A stretch of DNA of 64,000 nt from Nisaea nitritireducens (GCF_014904795.1 NZ_JACZFS010000017.1:124001-188000); one strand, 5' to 3'. Positions 45,701 through 53,392 are shown, numbered from the stretch's first letter. The notes: a model not told the origin generated them from the sequence alone. A program made the numbers and translations.

Positions 45701-46951
45701 TTCCGCCTTGGCCAACATATCGAACGCAGCCGCCCCCTCTAGTCCGCCGGAGCGGAGCGCTTCAAGGCGATCGGTCGCGGCAGCCAGTTGCGCTGCAAGA
45801 TTGGAAGAGTATCCAGTTACCTCCTCAAACCCTGGGTCTTCGAAGCGGAGAGTGCTTAGTGTATTGAGTTGAGCCTGCATCGACTCGGATCTGTCGATAG
45901 CCGCGTCGATTTGTTTTGTGACCTCTTCTATGTCCGCCTTTGTCTGCTTGTATGCGCCCTCATCAATCGTGGAGCTGGGGCCCCGTTCACCCCGCCGGGT
46001 CGCTTCAAACTCGCCACGCCTCTTCTGAAGATCATCCAGTTGCTCATTGAGATCTCGGAGGTTCTTAGATTCAATATCCAGAGTGGTTTCGAGCGTTCGC
46101 TGATATTGCGACTTCAGGCGATCGGGAACCCCGCCGAGATCATCATCGAAATCCTGACCAAGCGAGGTGGCCTTCTGTACCTCCACTCGATAGTCGGCAA
46201 GCGTTTTCGCTAGATCCTGAATAGCGCGATCCGCTTTTTTGGCCTCCTCCGAGGTTCGCCCAAACGCGAGGTATATCCCGCCCAAAATCGCAGCTGCCGC
46301 TCCGGCAACGGCTCCCACCGGCCCAAAGAAGCCGAGCAGCTGGCTGGCCTGTTGCGTGAATGCGACAACAGCACTCTGACCGCTCGCCACCTGCACCGCG
46401 AAATCGCCAATTTGGTATCCGGCCTGCTGCGCAACCGCCCCGTATTGCTGATATGCTTTTGAGCCCTTGGCGATCGCTGCGCTCGATATCCTGCTCGCCG
46501 CCCTCACGGCATTCATGTTGCGGATTTGGTCCGCAAACTGTGCCTTGGTTCTCGCCAATGCCGCGCCGTACTCGCCCTGGTTAAGCGCTCCGACCTTCAG
46601 AGCGCGGCTCAGCTCATCTAATTGCGCCTTATACTGCTGTTGCGCCGCGAAAAGCGGATTGTGCTTGGCTCGGAGCCGATCCATTTCGGCGCCGTAGGCC
46701 GCAATGTTCTGGGCTTGCCGTTGGGTGTTGGCCGCATGCTCGTTTCCGATCTTGTTTGCTCGATCGATGTTCTGCTGGAGAGATGAAAACGCGCGGCCCG
46801 TCTTGGCCAACTCGCGCTCTATCTGATCCACAGCCCGCTCCGTCGTGCGACTGAAACCAGAAACAGATTCGTCAGCGCGCTTTAACTCGCGGCGGAGATT
46901 TTCCGTCGATGCGTCGATCTGGATCAGCAGGTCTTCGAGCGATTGAGCCAC
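42734..46951 (-). CDS. Tail tape measure protein with C-terminal repeat module
   Basis: At 1405 residues this is the largest gene. The first ~140 residues are a coiled coil (LLIQIDASTENLRRELKRAD ... RQAQNIAAYGAEMDRLRAKH), then comes a hydrophobic middle with Gly/Ala-rich helices around residues 640-760 (GIGNSIVTSSFGEAIG, GAAGSAFIGGAAGG), and a long helical region. Residues 1270-1302 carry a module of the pattern YIxRYPDLLAA...HWxxHGKEEGR that recurs in the element's subtilase. A GGYPYPGEMF segment follows. The length sets tail length in siphoviruses. Translation is coupled to the hub gene. Confidence 0.9.
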   Translation of the reverse strand: MAQSLEDLLIQIDASTENLRRELKRADESVSGFSRTTERAVDQIERELAKTGRAFSSLQQNIDRANKIGNEHAANTQRQAQNIAAYGAEMDRLRAKHNPLFAAQQQYKAQLDELSRALKVGALNQGEYGAALARTKAQFADQIRNMNAVRAASRISSAAIAKGSKAYQQYGAVAQQAGYQIGDFAVQVASGQSAVVAFTQQASQLLGFFGPVGAVAGAAAAILGGIYLAFGRTSEEAKKADRAIQDLAKTLADYRVEVQKATSLGQDFDDDLGGVPDRLKSQYQRTLETTLDIESKNLRDLNEQLDDLQKRRGEFEATRRGERGPSSTIDEGAYKQTKADIEEVTKQIDAAIDRSESMQAQLNTLSTLRFEDPGFEEVTGYSSNLAAQLAAATDRLEALRSGGLEGAAAFDMLAKAEGIAERQAEAYNDANEDAINSGQLKKKTADDYLLTAKILVNVEKAAADLTENLTNSDKEHAAAIEAKTKAIDKEFAAYEKLLDHTAEVRDGAERDIANTLEMAAAYTSGSEAARVLAKEHELLAKNTNLSAEEIRDLAERTVDAEDRMDQMRASSVYLSDTLSNSFDGIGNAITEAFAKGEIAALDMGSVWKAVVSEMVQSGIALSALNPAKNAVFGTNLPTLTTVFGGSSGASGFQLPSFGLGGIGNSIVTSSFGEAIGLSAFDIGVGDLVPTGLGNAFTGGLGAAPYGIIGSLLGQFLGLGSGNAILDTGLGAAGSFLGGAAGSAFIGGAAGGPIGAILGAFAASALGSLFEDKDYPFAKGDVNLSGGGLSFTTDSLDDGDEQGAAQLTQAVVAGLQGFLTSSGGTLTGDLNRIATIGYASGRSDALGHGFFAGGAGDFATGADFTNLEDSGLAVALSIRQGILKAIDEGTLEGVSQEFMDAVSTGIRNSATDNAEQLAADIDFSVFYGQIVAGIEDPLTAVEQTFQGIADQAEAASTQAERLGLALEPVVDHFAELTTEAVRAVENDLERQIRSLSGQGYLNTLEDIVAAYDFNSKSAAAAGIGTDKIDRLFSLQVSNALSGVDGVDHGLVADVFAQAGVNLPAAALYEAQYRATLDQIEALEANTDATDDVSRRFLAIADSRLTDERFSPLDPRARLDAARAEFDRLLGLATDGTDDPETRDALQRIEAADAAFLEASIAYYGKAGGYWGDFNYSQDALRQIANDNFSVADRQLSELQQANTHLEHLAAIIENLGGTVPGGGAAAAAGASAGGAAVAASTGGGSVSGNVVTLPSGVTDTAPNLVSRAAAYIERYPDLLAAFGANNYGAAWQHWERHGKEEGRTFHTGGYPYPGEMFRALPDEILVQAPAAGQMRVLDPKQSEDYRSKSEIVTGLKVMEAGLNNLALLVEQLIQRNAAGQRAIAVAVEKGSDAQEILAAHAERAVG

Positions 46952-46964
46952 ACGGATACCTCAA

Positions 46965-46998
46965 ATGAAAAAGCCCCGACCGGAAATGGTCAGGGCTT
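46965..46998 (-). terminator. Terminator between tail-chaperone and tape measure genes
   Basis: On the minus strand AAGCCCTGACC pairs with GGTCGGGGCTT (one G-T pair) and is followed by a five-T run. It lies just inside the operon, ahead of the tape measure start, and would reduce tape measure transcription relative to the tail tube and chaperone. Confidence 0.75.
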
Positions 46999-47006
46999 CA
47001 TGGTTC

Positions 47007-47285
47007 TTAGCCACCGAGCACGGCCCGGAGACGGTTCGCGACGTTGTCGCGATTTTCCTTGGATAGACACTGCGGATCGAACTGCGGGGGCGGCTTATCT
47101 TTGCCGCCCTTGCTTTTCGACCCTAGAGGATTGGTCTTGATGATGAAGTCGCACTTGCCGTCCATGGCCAACTCGATGCGACACCAAGGCGTTCGCATCG
47201 CATCCCGGTCAGACCATCCGAGCCACCCCGTCGCGAACTTGTAGAGCCTTTCGGCGTATTCATCGAGCGTGACTAATGAACCTGC
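47007..47285 (-). CDS. -1 frame extension of the tail assembly chaperone (GT-type)
   Basis: In the -1 frame relative to the chaperone gene, an open frame runs without stop from the slippery site (47285) to a stop at 47007 and encodes about 92 residues including LDEYAERLYKFATGWLGWSD and RTPWCRIELAMDGKCDF. A TAA lies 11 codons upstream of the slip point in this frame and no start codon occurs in between; the first ATG is 29 codons in. So it can be fully translated only as a frameshifted tail on the upstream product. The conserved-looking G-x-LGW-x(4)-R-TP pattern resembles siphovirus GT extensions. Confidence 0.72.
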   Translation of the reverse strand, partial: AGSLVTLDEYAERLYKFATGWLGWSDRDAMRTPWCRIELAMDGKCDFIIKTNPLGSKSKGGKDKPPPQFDPQCLSKENRDNVANRLRAVLGG

Positions 47286-47632
47286 TTTTTCTCGTTTCCC
47301 GCTTTCGACGGTGACTTATCAGCAGGGGTCCGCGCTTTACCGGCATTCATCAGCAGAAGGCAGAAACGGACAGCATCCGCGCAAATCTGCTCCAGTTGCC
47401 CGGATTCAAAAATCTTATCCGGCAGATCTTTAGCCGCCGCACTGTCGAGTTCAGCACCAGCCGCAATAACATTACTCACTGCCAGAACATCCATGCCCTG
47501 CAGCCGCCGCAGCGCCCCAAGCGGACCTTCAAGTGTCTGACTGATGCCGATCAGCGCTCCGGTGCACGGAGTCAGCTCGAACTTCTCTTGGCCAATATCA
47601 ATAATCACGATTTCCGGTTTCAGTCCGGTCAT
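47273..47632 (-). CDS. Tail assembly chaperone (G-type protein)
   Basis: The ATG at 47632 follows GGAGACC. The 119-residue product (MTGLKPEIVIIDIGQEKFEL) has an acidic, helical sequence ending KSPSKAGNEKKQVH. It is placed between the tail tube and tape measure genes, where siphoviruses encode tail assembly chaperones. Codons GAG AAA AAG at 47293-47285 are a plausible -1 slip site near the C-terminus (see the -1 frame extension). Frame-0 translation yields this shorter form. Confidence 0.75.
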   Translation of the reverse strand: MTGLKPEIVIIDIGQEKFELTPCTGALIGISQTLEGPLGALRRLQGMDVLAVSNVIAAGAELDSAAAKDLPDKIFESGQLEQICADAVRFCLLLMNAGKARTPADKSPSKAGNEKKQVH

Positions 47633-47726
47633 GTCAGGTCTCCAATTGTCAGGATGCCAGGGAGCGAAATGGAAAGCGGGCGACCGACCACCCTGACAAA
47701 CGCCCGGCCGCCCATCCCGGCCAGGA

Positions 47727-48206
47727 TCAGTCGCCCGTCGCCGCCGGAACCTTGAGGATTTCTGAATTGATAGCGACGACACAGCGGGCGGTAACGGCAC
47801 TGTCCACATCGGACACACTCGTCCGAAAGGTCGTGACCAGGCCGCGGAAATAGTACGTCGTCGGAGTCGGTGCCGCCCCGGCTGTAGGCGCATCGTTCAG
47901 CGTGATTTTGAAGTTGTAGTTGTCGTCCGTATCCAGCGCCGCCAGCGCTGCAGTCTGACCTGCATCGTCTGGGTCCAGATAAAGCTCCAGCTCAAGCGTG
48001 CCGTTGTCATATGACCCTTTGATCTTCCGAACCCGGCGCTGCTTCAGCGCTTTGGTCTCGATAATCTGATACTCCTTGCCGAAATCGCCGATATTGGTGA
48101 TTTCACCCATCTCCGCGAAGGTATCAGCCTCGAAACCGGCCTGATTGTCCGCCGCGAGCGTCGTGCCGATCTCGAATCCACTTCCCGCTGCCGTTTGTTG
48201 GGCCAT
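47727..48206 (-). CDS. Major tail tube protein
   Basis: A 159-residue beta-rich protein: MAQQTAAGSGFEIGTTLAAD opens, then GEITNIGDFGKEYQIIETKAL and an RRVRKIKGSYDNGTLELEL strand pair, then TTYYFRGLVTTFRTSVSDVDSAV. The tail-tube fold (a pair of beta sheets with an Asp-rich loop) is suggested by these blocks and by position directly before the chaperone. It is the most abundant tail component in this virus type. Confidence 0.8.
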   Translation of the reverse strand: MAQQTAAGSGFEIGTTLAADNQAGFEADTFAEMGEITNIGDFGKEYQIIETKALKQRRVRKIKGSYDNGTLELELYLDPDDAGQTAALAALDTDDNYNFKITLNDAPTAGAAPTPTTYYFRGLVTTFRTSVSDVDSAVTARCVVAINSEILKVPAATGD

Positions 48207-48275
48207 CGGGTCTCTCCTTTATTGATATGGCCTTGCCCAAGGGCCTCCCGGGGCGCCGGCGCGATGCCGGAAATG

Positions 48276-48301
48276 AAAAGGACCGCTTATGCGGCCCTTA
48301 T
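48276..48301 (-). terminator. Terminator before the tail tube gene
   Basis: AAGGGCCGC pairs with GCGGTCCTT around ATAA on the minus strand, followed by a short T-run (TTTT within CCTTTTCA). It lies at the end of the 82-residue gene. Confidence 0.7.
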
Positions 48302-48546
48302 TCTTCGTCGGTTCCATTATCCGGTTCAGGATCCTTGAGGGTCGGCTCCCGTTTTCCGCCAGGCCTAGCCCGCCGCGCCGCAGGCACCGGCGTTTCCGCA
48401 TCGCTTGCATCTTTCGCATGCCCGCGAGCGATCAGTGTTTTCGCAACCTCGGCCGGAGCCTGGAACCCCCCGCCGAGAGGAATCGCCTTGCCGCCGCACC
48501 TAAGCCCGGCAACAAGGGCCGTCAGTTTCAGTGTTCCGCTATGCAT
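48298..48546 (-). CDS. Small head-tail region protein
   Basis: An 82-residue basic-acidic product (MHSGTLKLTALVAG) with GGGFQAPAEVAKTLIARGHAKD in the middle and a disordered C-terminal half (RRARPGGKRE, DPEPDNGTDEE). The middle resembles a small helix-turn region in other siphovirus tail-module genes. Its start overlaps the DUF3168 stop. Function unknown. Confidence 0.55.
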   Translation of the reverse strand: MHSGTLKLTALVAGLRCGGKAIPLGGGFQAPAEVAKTLIARGHAKDASDAETPVPAARRARPGGKREPTLKDPEPDNGTDEE

Positions 48547-48911
48547 CGGATTGTCACCTGTCCTTGATATGTCCGGCCGTCCGGTTCCGAGACGGCGTTT
48601 TTACGAGTCACGCGGCAACTGACCGCCCGGCCCGTCGCCAATTGCGGCCGTGTTGCGTGAACCGCCGCGTCGATCTGACCTACCAGGTCAAGAACCTCGA
48701 ACTGCCCCGCCGCACTCGACCAGACCGACAGGTAGAGGAAATACTCGTCCCGTCGCGTGCGGTGACTGTCAGCGTCTGACGCATCAAGCCTGTTCATCAC
48801 CACGTAGGGCAGCGCAGCGCCTTCCGGGACCGCGTCATAGACATCACAGGCCAGCCCGGCCTTCAGCAGCCCATAGACCGCGTCCCAGACCGCCAGAGAA
48901 GGTTCTGCCAT
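48528..48911 (-). CDS. DUF3168 tail completion protein
   Basis: The 127-residue protein has the family shape: AVWDAVYGLLKAGL, VYDAVPEGAALPYVVM, a central YFLYLSVWSSAAGQFEVLDLVGQ and a final TIRCIAEH strand. DUF3168 proteins occur between the gp10-like and tail tube genes in HK97-type phages, where they act at tail completion. Gene order here agrees. Confidence 0.82.
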   Translation of the reverse strand: MAEPSLAVWDAVYGLLKAGLACDVYDAVPEGAALPYVVMNRLDASDADSHRTRRDEYFLYLSVWSSAAGQFEVLDLVGQIDAAVHATRPQLATGRAVSCRVTRKNAVSEPDGRTYQGQVTIRCIAEH

Positions 48912-48913
48912 CG

Positions 48914-49405
48914 TCAGCCCTTTGTGATGCTCGCCAGCGCCGCGTCGATTGCGTCACGAACCAATGCAATTCCGAATGATCGGTTCATGTCCCAGGCCGG
49001 CGCCATGAACGGATAGGCCGGATGCGGCGCAATTCCCTTGCTCGGGGAGCCCTTTGTTCCAAACTCAATCCACGCGCCCTTGTGCGCCTGAAACAACAGA
49101 TCCTGATTTGCTCCGGAGAGGTTCAGTTGCTTGCCTCGTGCCCGCGCACGCCCGACGCGCCGTTCAGCTTTCACCCCCTTCGCGCCTGGCCCCACAAGAG
49201 CGGACAACCCGTCACGCGAAAAGTTCGGCTCAATCGACGCAGCCAGGTCTCCATAGTTCTTGCGGACGATCGAAGCCGCATCGACCGCCGTTGCCGTCGC
49301 CACCGCGACCACCGCAGGCTTCACATATTTCTCTATCTCGTCGGGCATGCGCCTCAACTTGCGGCGGAGCTTGGTGACATTGCGCAGCCCGCTCCGGCGG
49401 GACAT
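48914..49405 (-). CDS. HK97 gp10-like tail completion protein
   Basis: The ATG at 49405 has GGGGAG upstream. The 163-residue product shows KLRRKLRRMPDEIEKYVKPAV (helix), a central HKGAWIEFGTKGSPSKGIAPHPAYPFMAPAW, which is the characteristic EFGT...HPAxPFM pattern of gp10-like proteins, and a C-terminal helix. This family joins the tail to the head connector. It precedes DUF3168. Confidence 0.87.
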   Translation of the reverse strand: MSRRSGLRNVTKLRRKLRRMPDEIEKYVKPAVVAVATATAVDAASIVRKNYGDLAASIEPNFSRDGLSALVGPGAKGVKAERRVGRARARGKQLNLSGANQDLLFQAHKGAWIEFGTKGSPSKGIAPHPAYPFMAPAWDMNRSFGIALVRDAIDAALASITKG

Positions 49406-49740
49406 CAGTCCAACTCCCCGCGCTCTGCATCGATCGTCATGAACTGCTCCGTCCGGGCCGTCAGGCCGATGAATCGAATGTTGTAAATCTCGTCGTTCCA
49501 GCGTATCCGCATGTCTGCCGTCAAATCGGTGCGGCGGCGGACCGTGAAACGGTAAAGCGCCCGATCCTGAACCTGGTCCGCTTCGAAGCGCTCCTGGCCC
49601 GATGCCGGATGCACCTTGGCGGCGAGCCGACCCCATTCAGTCCATGACTCCGTGTAACCCGGCCCCGTGGCACGCGGCGTTTGCGCCTTCTGCTCAATGA
49701 TAATCCGGGACGTCAGGTCTCCGGCCGCGATCCGCTGCAT
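49405..49740 (-). CDS. Head closure protein (HK97 gp9/SPP1 gp16-like)
   Basis: A 111-residue protein: DLTSRIIIEQKAQTPRATGPGYTESW-like start, GRLAAKVHPASGQERFEADQ, then TDLTADMRIRWNDEIYNIRF and the ending MTIDAERGEL. This is the standard head-tail adaptor layout (short beta barrel). It starts adjacent to the gp10 gene and follows the connector gene. Confidence 0.83.
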   Translation of the reverse strand: MQRIAAGDLTSRIIIEQKAQTPRATGPGYTESWTEWGRLAAKVHPASGQERFEADQVQDRALYRFTVRRRTDLTADMRIRWNDEIYNIRFIGLTARTEQFMTIDAERGELD

Positions 49741-49745
49741 GGGCC

Positions 49746-50336
49746 CTATCCGACGCGAAAACTTGCGAGCAATGCACCAACACCGAGCGGAAGTTCATTG
49801 ACCGGCTGGCCAACCGTCGCTTCGCGCTTCGAATACCACTCACCGACCATCAACTTAATCGCCTGCTTGATTGGCGCGGGAATATCCGCTGCGTCGCCAT
49901 ACCCGCATGTGAAAACAACCGTGACCGCCTGCAGGGTGCTCAATACTGAAGGCCATGACGCGCCATATGCCGGAACAACTTCCGCCGGCATCTCTCCATT
50001 CTCAATCACCCTGTAGTCAACCGGCGGCAACGTCTGTTCCGCGCCGGCCGTGTCGATATATCTGATCTCATCCACGCTTTGCAGCGGCGGCAGGGGAATT
50101 TCAATACAGGGCCCGAACCGATCGAGGCGCAGTTCCCATTTCTGGGTCAGCAGAGCACGGTTCAGGATCCCGCTGGCACCGTCCAGATATCCAACCGCCG
50201 AGTCCTGGAGTGCCGCAATGTCATTGGCGTCGTCCGGCGCAGTCGCCCCGCCGATCAGGTCCACGCGCAAATGCGCATAGAGGTCAGTCGCAGCAACGAC
50301 ATCACCCGACGGCTCTTCTGTCCGGACGAGAGCCAT
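49746..50336 (-). CDS. Head-tail connector protein (gp6-like)
   Basis: The 196-residue product has the N-terminal DLYAHLRVDL and IAALQDSAVGYLDGASGIL helices, a strand region (LDRFGPCIEIPLPPLQSVDE, RYIDTAGAEQTL), and IPAPIKQAIKLMVGEWYSKREATVG, the conserved helix of gp6-type connectors. It forms part of the ring below the portal. It follows the acidic protein gene within one base. Confidence 0.85.
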   Translation of the reverse strand: MALVRTEEPSGDVVAATDLYAHLRVDLIGGATAPDDANDIAALQDSAVGYLDGASGILNRALLTQKWELRLDRFGPCIEIPLPPLQSVDEIRYIDTAGAEQTLPPVDYRVIENGEMPAEVVPAYGASWPSVLSTLQAVTVVFTCGYGDAADIPAPIKQAIKLMVGEWYSKREATVGQPVNELPLGVGALLASFRVG

Positions 50337-50677
50337 TATTTACCGGCCTTGCGCTGGGTCGGTTTACGGGCGGCCGGCTTGGAAGCACCCTCGTTCTGGG
50401 CTGCATCATCGTCGCCGGATTTCTCGGCTTCGCTGACTTTGGCGGCATCACCTTCACCACCTTCGGCGCCCTCGTTTGTGGCCGCACCATCGTCATCAGC
50501 CGCTTTCTGATCGGGCTTGTCCTGATCAGGCTTGTTCGCTTCAGCGCCGGCTGACTCGACCAGAACCGCATAACCCTTGTCGCAGATGGATTTGGCTTTT
50601 GCAGGAGAAAACCCCGCCGTCTCACCGGCCATGTAAGGCGTCATGGACCGGACGAATTTCACAAGAACGTTTTCCAT
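50336..50677 (-). CDS. Acidic, low-complexity head-region protein
   Basis: A 113-residue protein. The first 40 residues form an ordered domain with FVRSMTPYMAGETAGFSPAKA; the rest is Asp/Glu/Ala/Lys-rich and probably disordered. Similar short proteins with a N-terminal helix-turn unit and an acidic tail are common between capsid and connector genes. Function unknown. Confidence 0.6.
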   Translation of the reverse strand: MENVLVKFVRSMTPYMAGETAGFSPAKAKSICDKGYAVLVESAGAEANKPDQDKPDQKAADDDGAATNEGAEGGEGDAAKVSEAEKSGDDDAAQNEGASKPAARKPTQRKAGK

Positions 50678-50685
50678 GGAATAAC

Positions 50686-50707
50686 AGGCGGGGCATATGC
50701 CCCGCCT
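50686..50707. terminator. Perfect 22-bp palindrome (terminator-like)
   Basis: AGGCGGGGCATATGCCCCGCCT is a perfect dyad between the decoration-like gene and the acidic-protein gene. It would form a very stable stem, though only a weak T-run follows on the minus strand; it could be a partial terminator or RNA-stability element. Confidence 0.6.
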
Positions 50708-50736
50708 CCTCTCTCAACTGTCAGGATCAGGAAAGC

Positions 50737-51207
50737 TCAGACCGGTGAAGAAGACACCGGGTTATCGGTCGCGCCCGCCAGGACATAGACCGCGGCAAGA
50801 TCAGCCGTGTCCGTGTTGGCCGCCGACAGATCCGGAATGACCTGAACTCGGACGAACGGCCCACAGCCGCTCAGATCGTAGTCCAGCTCGAGCACGCCGG
50901 TTTCGGTCGAACCGCCGCCGCCGCCTGTTGCTTGCACCGCCGACGCCAGAGCCTCGCCGTAATCCGTTGCACCGGTTCCGGCGGCATCCGCAGCGCTCTG
51001 CACGTTCGCGGCCAGGGAAAGTGTATCCGCATCGCCCAACGTCGCCGTGTAGGGCACCAGCACTTTCAGGCTGTTGTAACCACGGCGGTCGATGAAAGCA
51101 CCGTTCGCCTCGACATTGTCACCAGCACCGCCGGCAACGACCGCAAGCCCGGCAAGGCCGAAACGGCCAGCAATGAGCGCGCCCGCATTGTTCATGCTTG
51201 CATGCAT
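50737..51207 (-). CDS. Decoration-like head protein
   Basis: The ATG at 51207 follows GGAGAAC. The 156-residue product (MHASMNNAGALIAGRFGLAG) is Gly/Ala/Thr-rich and beta-strand-rich, with STETGVLELDYDLSGCGPFVRVQ as its most ordered part. Size and place directly after the capsid gene fit a head decoration or cement protein; no family was recognised. Confidence 0.55.
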   Translation of the reverse strand: MHASMNNAGALIAGRFGLAGLAVVAGGAGDNVEANGAFIDRRGYNSLKVLVPYTATLGDADTLSLAANVQSAADAAGTGATDYGEALASAVQATGGGGGSTETGVLELDYDLSGCGPFVRVQVIPDLSAANTDTADLAAVYVLAGATDNPVSSSPV

Positions 51208-51241
51208 TTCTGTTCTCCATATTCAGAAGATTTGAGGGGGA

Positions 51242-51266
51242 GCAACGGACCCGGTCGGTCCGTTGC
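51242..51266. terminator. Hairpin downstream of the capsid gene
   Basis: GCAACGGACC (51242-51251) pairs with GGTCCGTTGC (51257-51266) around a 5-nt loop. No T-run follows on the minus strand, so it is better read as an RNA-stability or attenuation element 14 bp after the capsid stop codon. Confidence 0.5.
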
Positions 51267-51279
51267 GCAAGGGCAAGCC

Positions 51280-52620
51280 CTAGTAAGTGACGCCAGTCAG
51301 CACCGAAAAGGCCGTGGGGCGCTCAAGCTTGATGTCGCCCTCCATCTCCATGTGGATCATCATTTCGTTCCGCTGATTCAGCGAATGATGATTACCGCCG
51401 GACTGGTATGAGCCCTCAGTCGACAGCCGCACTTCCGCATCGCTGCCATTGGCGATGATCGCCGACGGGCCATTGCCGAACATGATTTCGGTTTCCGCGC
51501 CGCCGCCCAGGTTGGTCGGAATCTGGTTGGTCCGCTGGATCGGGTATCCGAGCAGCGTGTTCTTCGCGTCGATGCTCGGATAAATCTTGTTTCCGTTTGC
51601 ATCCCGAAGGTCCGCCAGAAAACCGCGCGTGCGCGGGGCCATGACCCAGTGCCCATCCGTAATCATGATGTTCGCGACTTCGAGCATCGTGACCAGACTG
51701 CGAAGGTCGGCTTCGATTTCAGCCGGGGTTGCCCCCGTCATAACCTTGACGTGCGCTTCGATGATCTGGCGCCGAATACCGAGCGGGACATGCTCCGTTC
51801 CAGCACCACGCAGGAAACCGGCATCCTCGTTGACGGCTGTCTTTTCACGGAGACGCCGTACCACATATCCCTCAAGATTGCGGACCGCCGACTGACTGGA
51901 GTTCGCCGCGTTCAGGAGTTTCCGAGAAATGACCGCTTCGATCGGCAGGCGCTTCGGATCCAGACGGATATCGCCGAATTTGAACTGACCCGGCTCGACA
52001 GCATCATTCTCTCCGGTCCAACCGCCGTTCGGGGAATCCACCTCAGTCGGAAGGATAAGCGTGCCCGGTACGTTCAGAACCTGCGGGTTCATCCGGCGGA
52101 CGACTGTCATATTCTCGAGGCCCGAAATGATCGTGCCCGCAAAATCCGGCATGACCACAGCGCCGCCGGTACTGTAGTCGGTCAGCTGCTGTCCCGCCTT
52201 CACCACAGCGGCGGCGGTTTCGCCATAACTGCGCTCGAGCCAGGCTTCCGGATCAAACCCGGCCCCGTGATGCTTCACCATCATGTCGGAAAGAAGTCGG
52301 CGGACCGGCGCGGCCTTGATTGCTTCGTTGTCGGCATCCGTCCGGATCTGCACGGGCGCCTTCGCAACGGTGCCTTCCGGAACTGCGCGAACGACGGCAG
52401 TTTCGGCGGATTTCCGCTCTGCGTCTTCCATCCGGGCGATTTTGCCTTTCAAGTCATCGACGGCTTTCTTTTGCTCATCGAAAGCTTCATTCGCGGCAAC
52501 ATGGTCTTCGTCCTTATCGGATTCGGCTTCAGCGGCCGCTTTAACCAGCGTCTCACCGAGACCCTTCAGTTTTTCTTCCGCATCAGCCAGAGCCTGGCGG
52601 AGTTCAAGAATGGTCGGCAT
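51280..52620 (-). CDS. Major capsid protein (HK97 fold)
   Basis: The 446-residue product has an N-terminal coiled coil (LRQALADAEEKLKGLGETL, KKAVDDLKGKIARMED; residues 1-75), the scaffold-like delta domain normally removed by the prohead protease. The mature part starts around residue 105-125 and has VVMPDFAGTIISGLENMTVV, TEVDSPNGGWTGENDAV and IPTNLGGGAETEIMFGN with the C-terminal beta strands. This is the HK97 fold as in many siphoviruses, following the protease and portal genes. Confidence 0.93.
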   Translation of the reverse strand: MPTILELRQALADAEEKLKGLGETLVKAAAEAESDKDEDHVAANEAFDEQKKAVDDLKGKIARMEDAERKSAETAVVRAVPEGTVAKAPVQIRTDADNEAIKAAPVRRLLSDMMVKHHGAGFDPEAWLERSYGETAAAVVKAGQQLTDYSTGGAVVMPDFAGTIISGLENMTVVRRMNPQVLNVPGTLILPTEVDSPNGGWTGENDAVEPGQFKFGDIRLDPKRLPIEAVISRKLLNAANSSQSAVRNLEGYVVRRLREKTAVNEDAGFLRGAGTEHVPLGIRRQIIEAHVKVMTGATPAEIEADLRSLVTMLEVANIMITDGHWVMAPRTRGFLADLRDANGNKIYPSIDAKNTLLGYPIQRTNQIPTNLGGGAETEIMFGNGPSAIIANGSDAEVRLSTEGSYQSGGNHHSLNQRNEMMIHMEMEGDIKLERPTAFSVLTGVTY

Positions 52621-52643
52621 TGGAAATCTCCTTTCAACGCCAT

Positions 52644-52671
52644 TAAAAAAAGCCGCCTGAAAAGGCGGCTT
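52644..52671 (-). terminator. Terminator between protease and capsid genes
   Basis: On the minus strand AAGCCGCC pairs with GGCGGCTT (6-nt loop) and ends in seven Ts. The site is 23 bp before the capsid start, inside the late operon, so the capsid gene needs its own promoter or strong read-through. Interpretation is inference; the hairpin itself is clear. Confidence 0.8.
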
Positions 52672-52711
52672 GGTTGCCCTCCGCCATCCGGAGGGGACTC
52701 GATTGTCAGGA

Positions 52712-53392
52712 TCAGAGAGCGGACTTCACCTTCGCCGCGGCCCGGCGCATGCGGGCTTGTGTCGCGGCCTTGATCGCAGCCGCGTCCGGCACCTGCTCAT
52801 CCGCATCGGATTCGTCGTTCTCCGGCTCCGCCGGGGGGGCGGGCACTGGGGCAACCGGCGCCGTTTCCCGTTTTTCCGTCATCAGTGCGATATTCTTGAG
52901 CGCCAACGCCAACTGATCGACCGACGACAACTGGCCGCGCTCCACAATCAGCGCTTCGGAGTTGGCGGGAACAGAAACAACGCTGAATTCGATCATCTCG
53001 GATTTGTTGTAACGCTTGCCGCGCCAGGGTTCCTTGTCATCCATGTTCGACCATTCGAGCGGAATGATGCCGATCGAAACCGCGTTCAGAATTTCCGCCT
53101 TGATCAGCCCGTAGACCTCGTCGCTTTTGGGGGACACCCCTTCGTCCGGGAACTGCACCGTGGCCTCGATCGTGTCCCCCTTGATGCGGATATCAGTACA
53201 GCGCGCAATCGGTTCGGCGCGGCGATGCTGATTCAGGACAATCGGGTTCAGCCGGTAGGCCGCCAGATCGATACCTTTGACCTCGATGATATCGCCGTCA
53301 CGATCCAGCGAAGACGTGGAGACCACAACCCGCACCTGCCGCTCACCAACGGCCTTGGCTATACCGCCAACATATTCACGACTGATCGACAT
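52712..53392 (-). CDS. Prohead maturation protease (HK97 family, S78)
   Basis: The start at 53392 (MSISREYVGG) follows a short purine run and overlaps the portal gene by 17 bp. The 226-residue product has VRVVVSTSSLDRDGDIIEVKGID, LNQHRRAEPIAR with the catalytic His, and the catalytic Ser in LNAVSIGIIPLEWS. The C-terminal third is Pro/Glu-rich. It cleaves the delta domain of the capsid during maturation. Confidence 0.88.
   Translation of the reverse strand: MSISREYVGGIAKAVGERQVRVVVSTSSLDRDGDIIEVKGIDLAAYRLNPIVLNQHRRAEPIARCTDIRIKGDTIEATVQFPDEGVSPKSDEVYGLIKAEILNAVSIGIIPLEWSNMDDKEPWRGKRYNKSEMIEFSVVSVPANSEALIVERGQLSSVDQLALALKNIALMTEKRETAPVAPVPAPPAEPENDESDADEQVPDAAAIKAATQARMRRAAAKVKSAL

Noticed and set aside
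47007..47198. Independent 63-codon gene before the tape measure
   Set aside because: The conserved-looking part of this frame starts about 29 codons before its first ATG and runs into the -1 frame of the chaperone, so a frameshift product explains it better.
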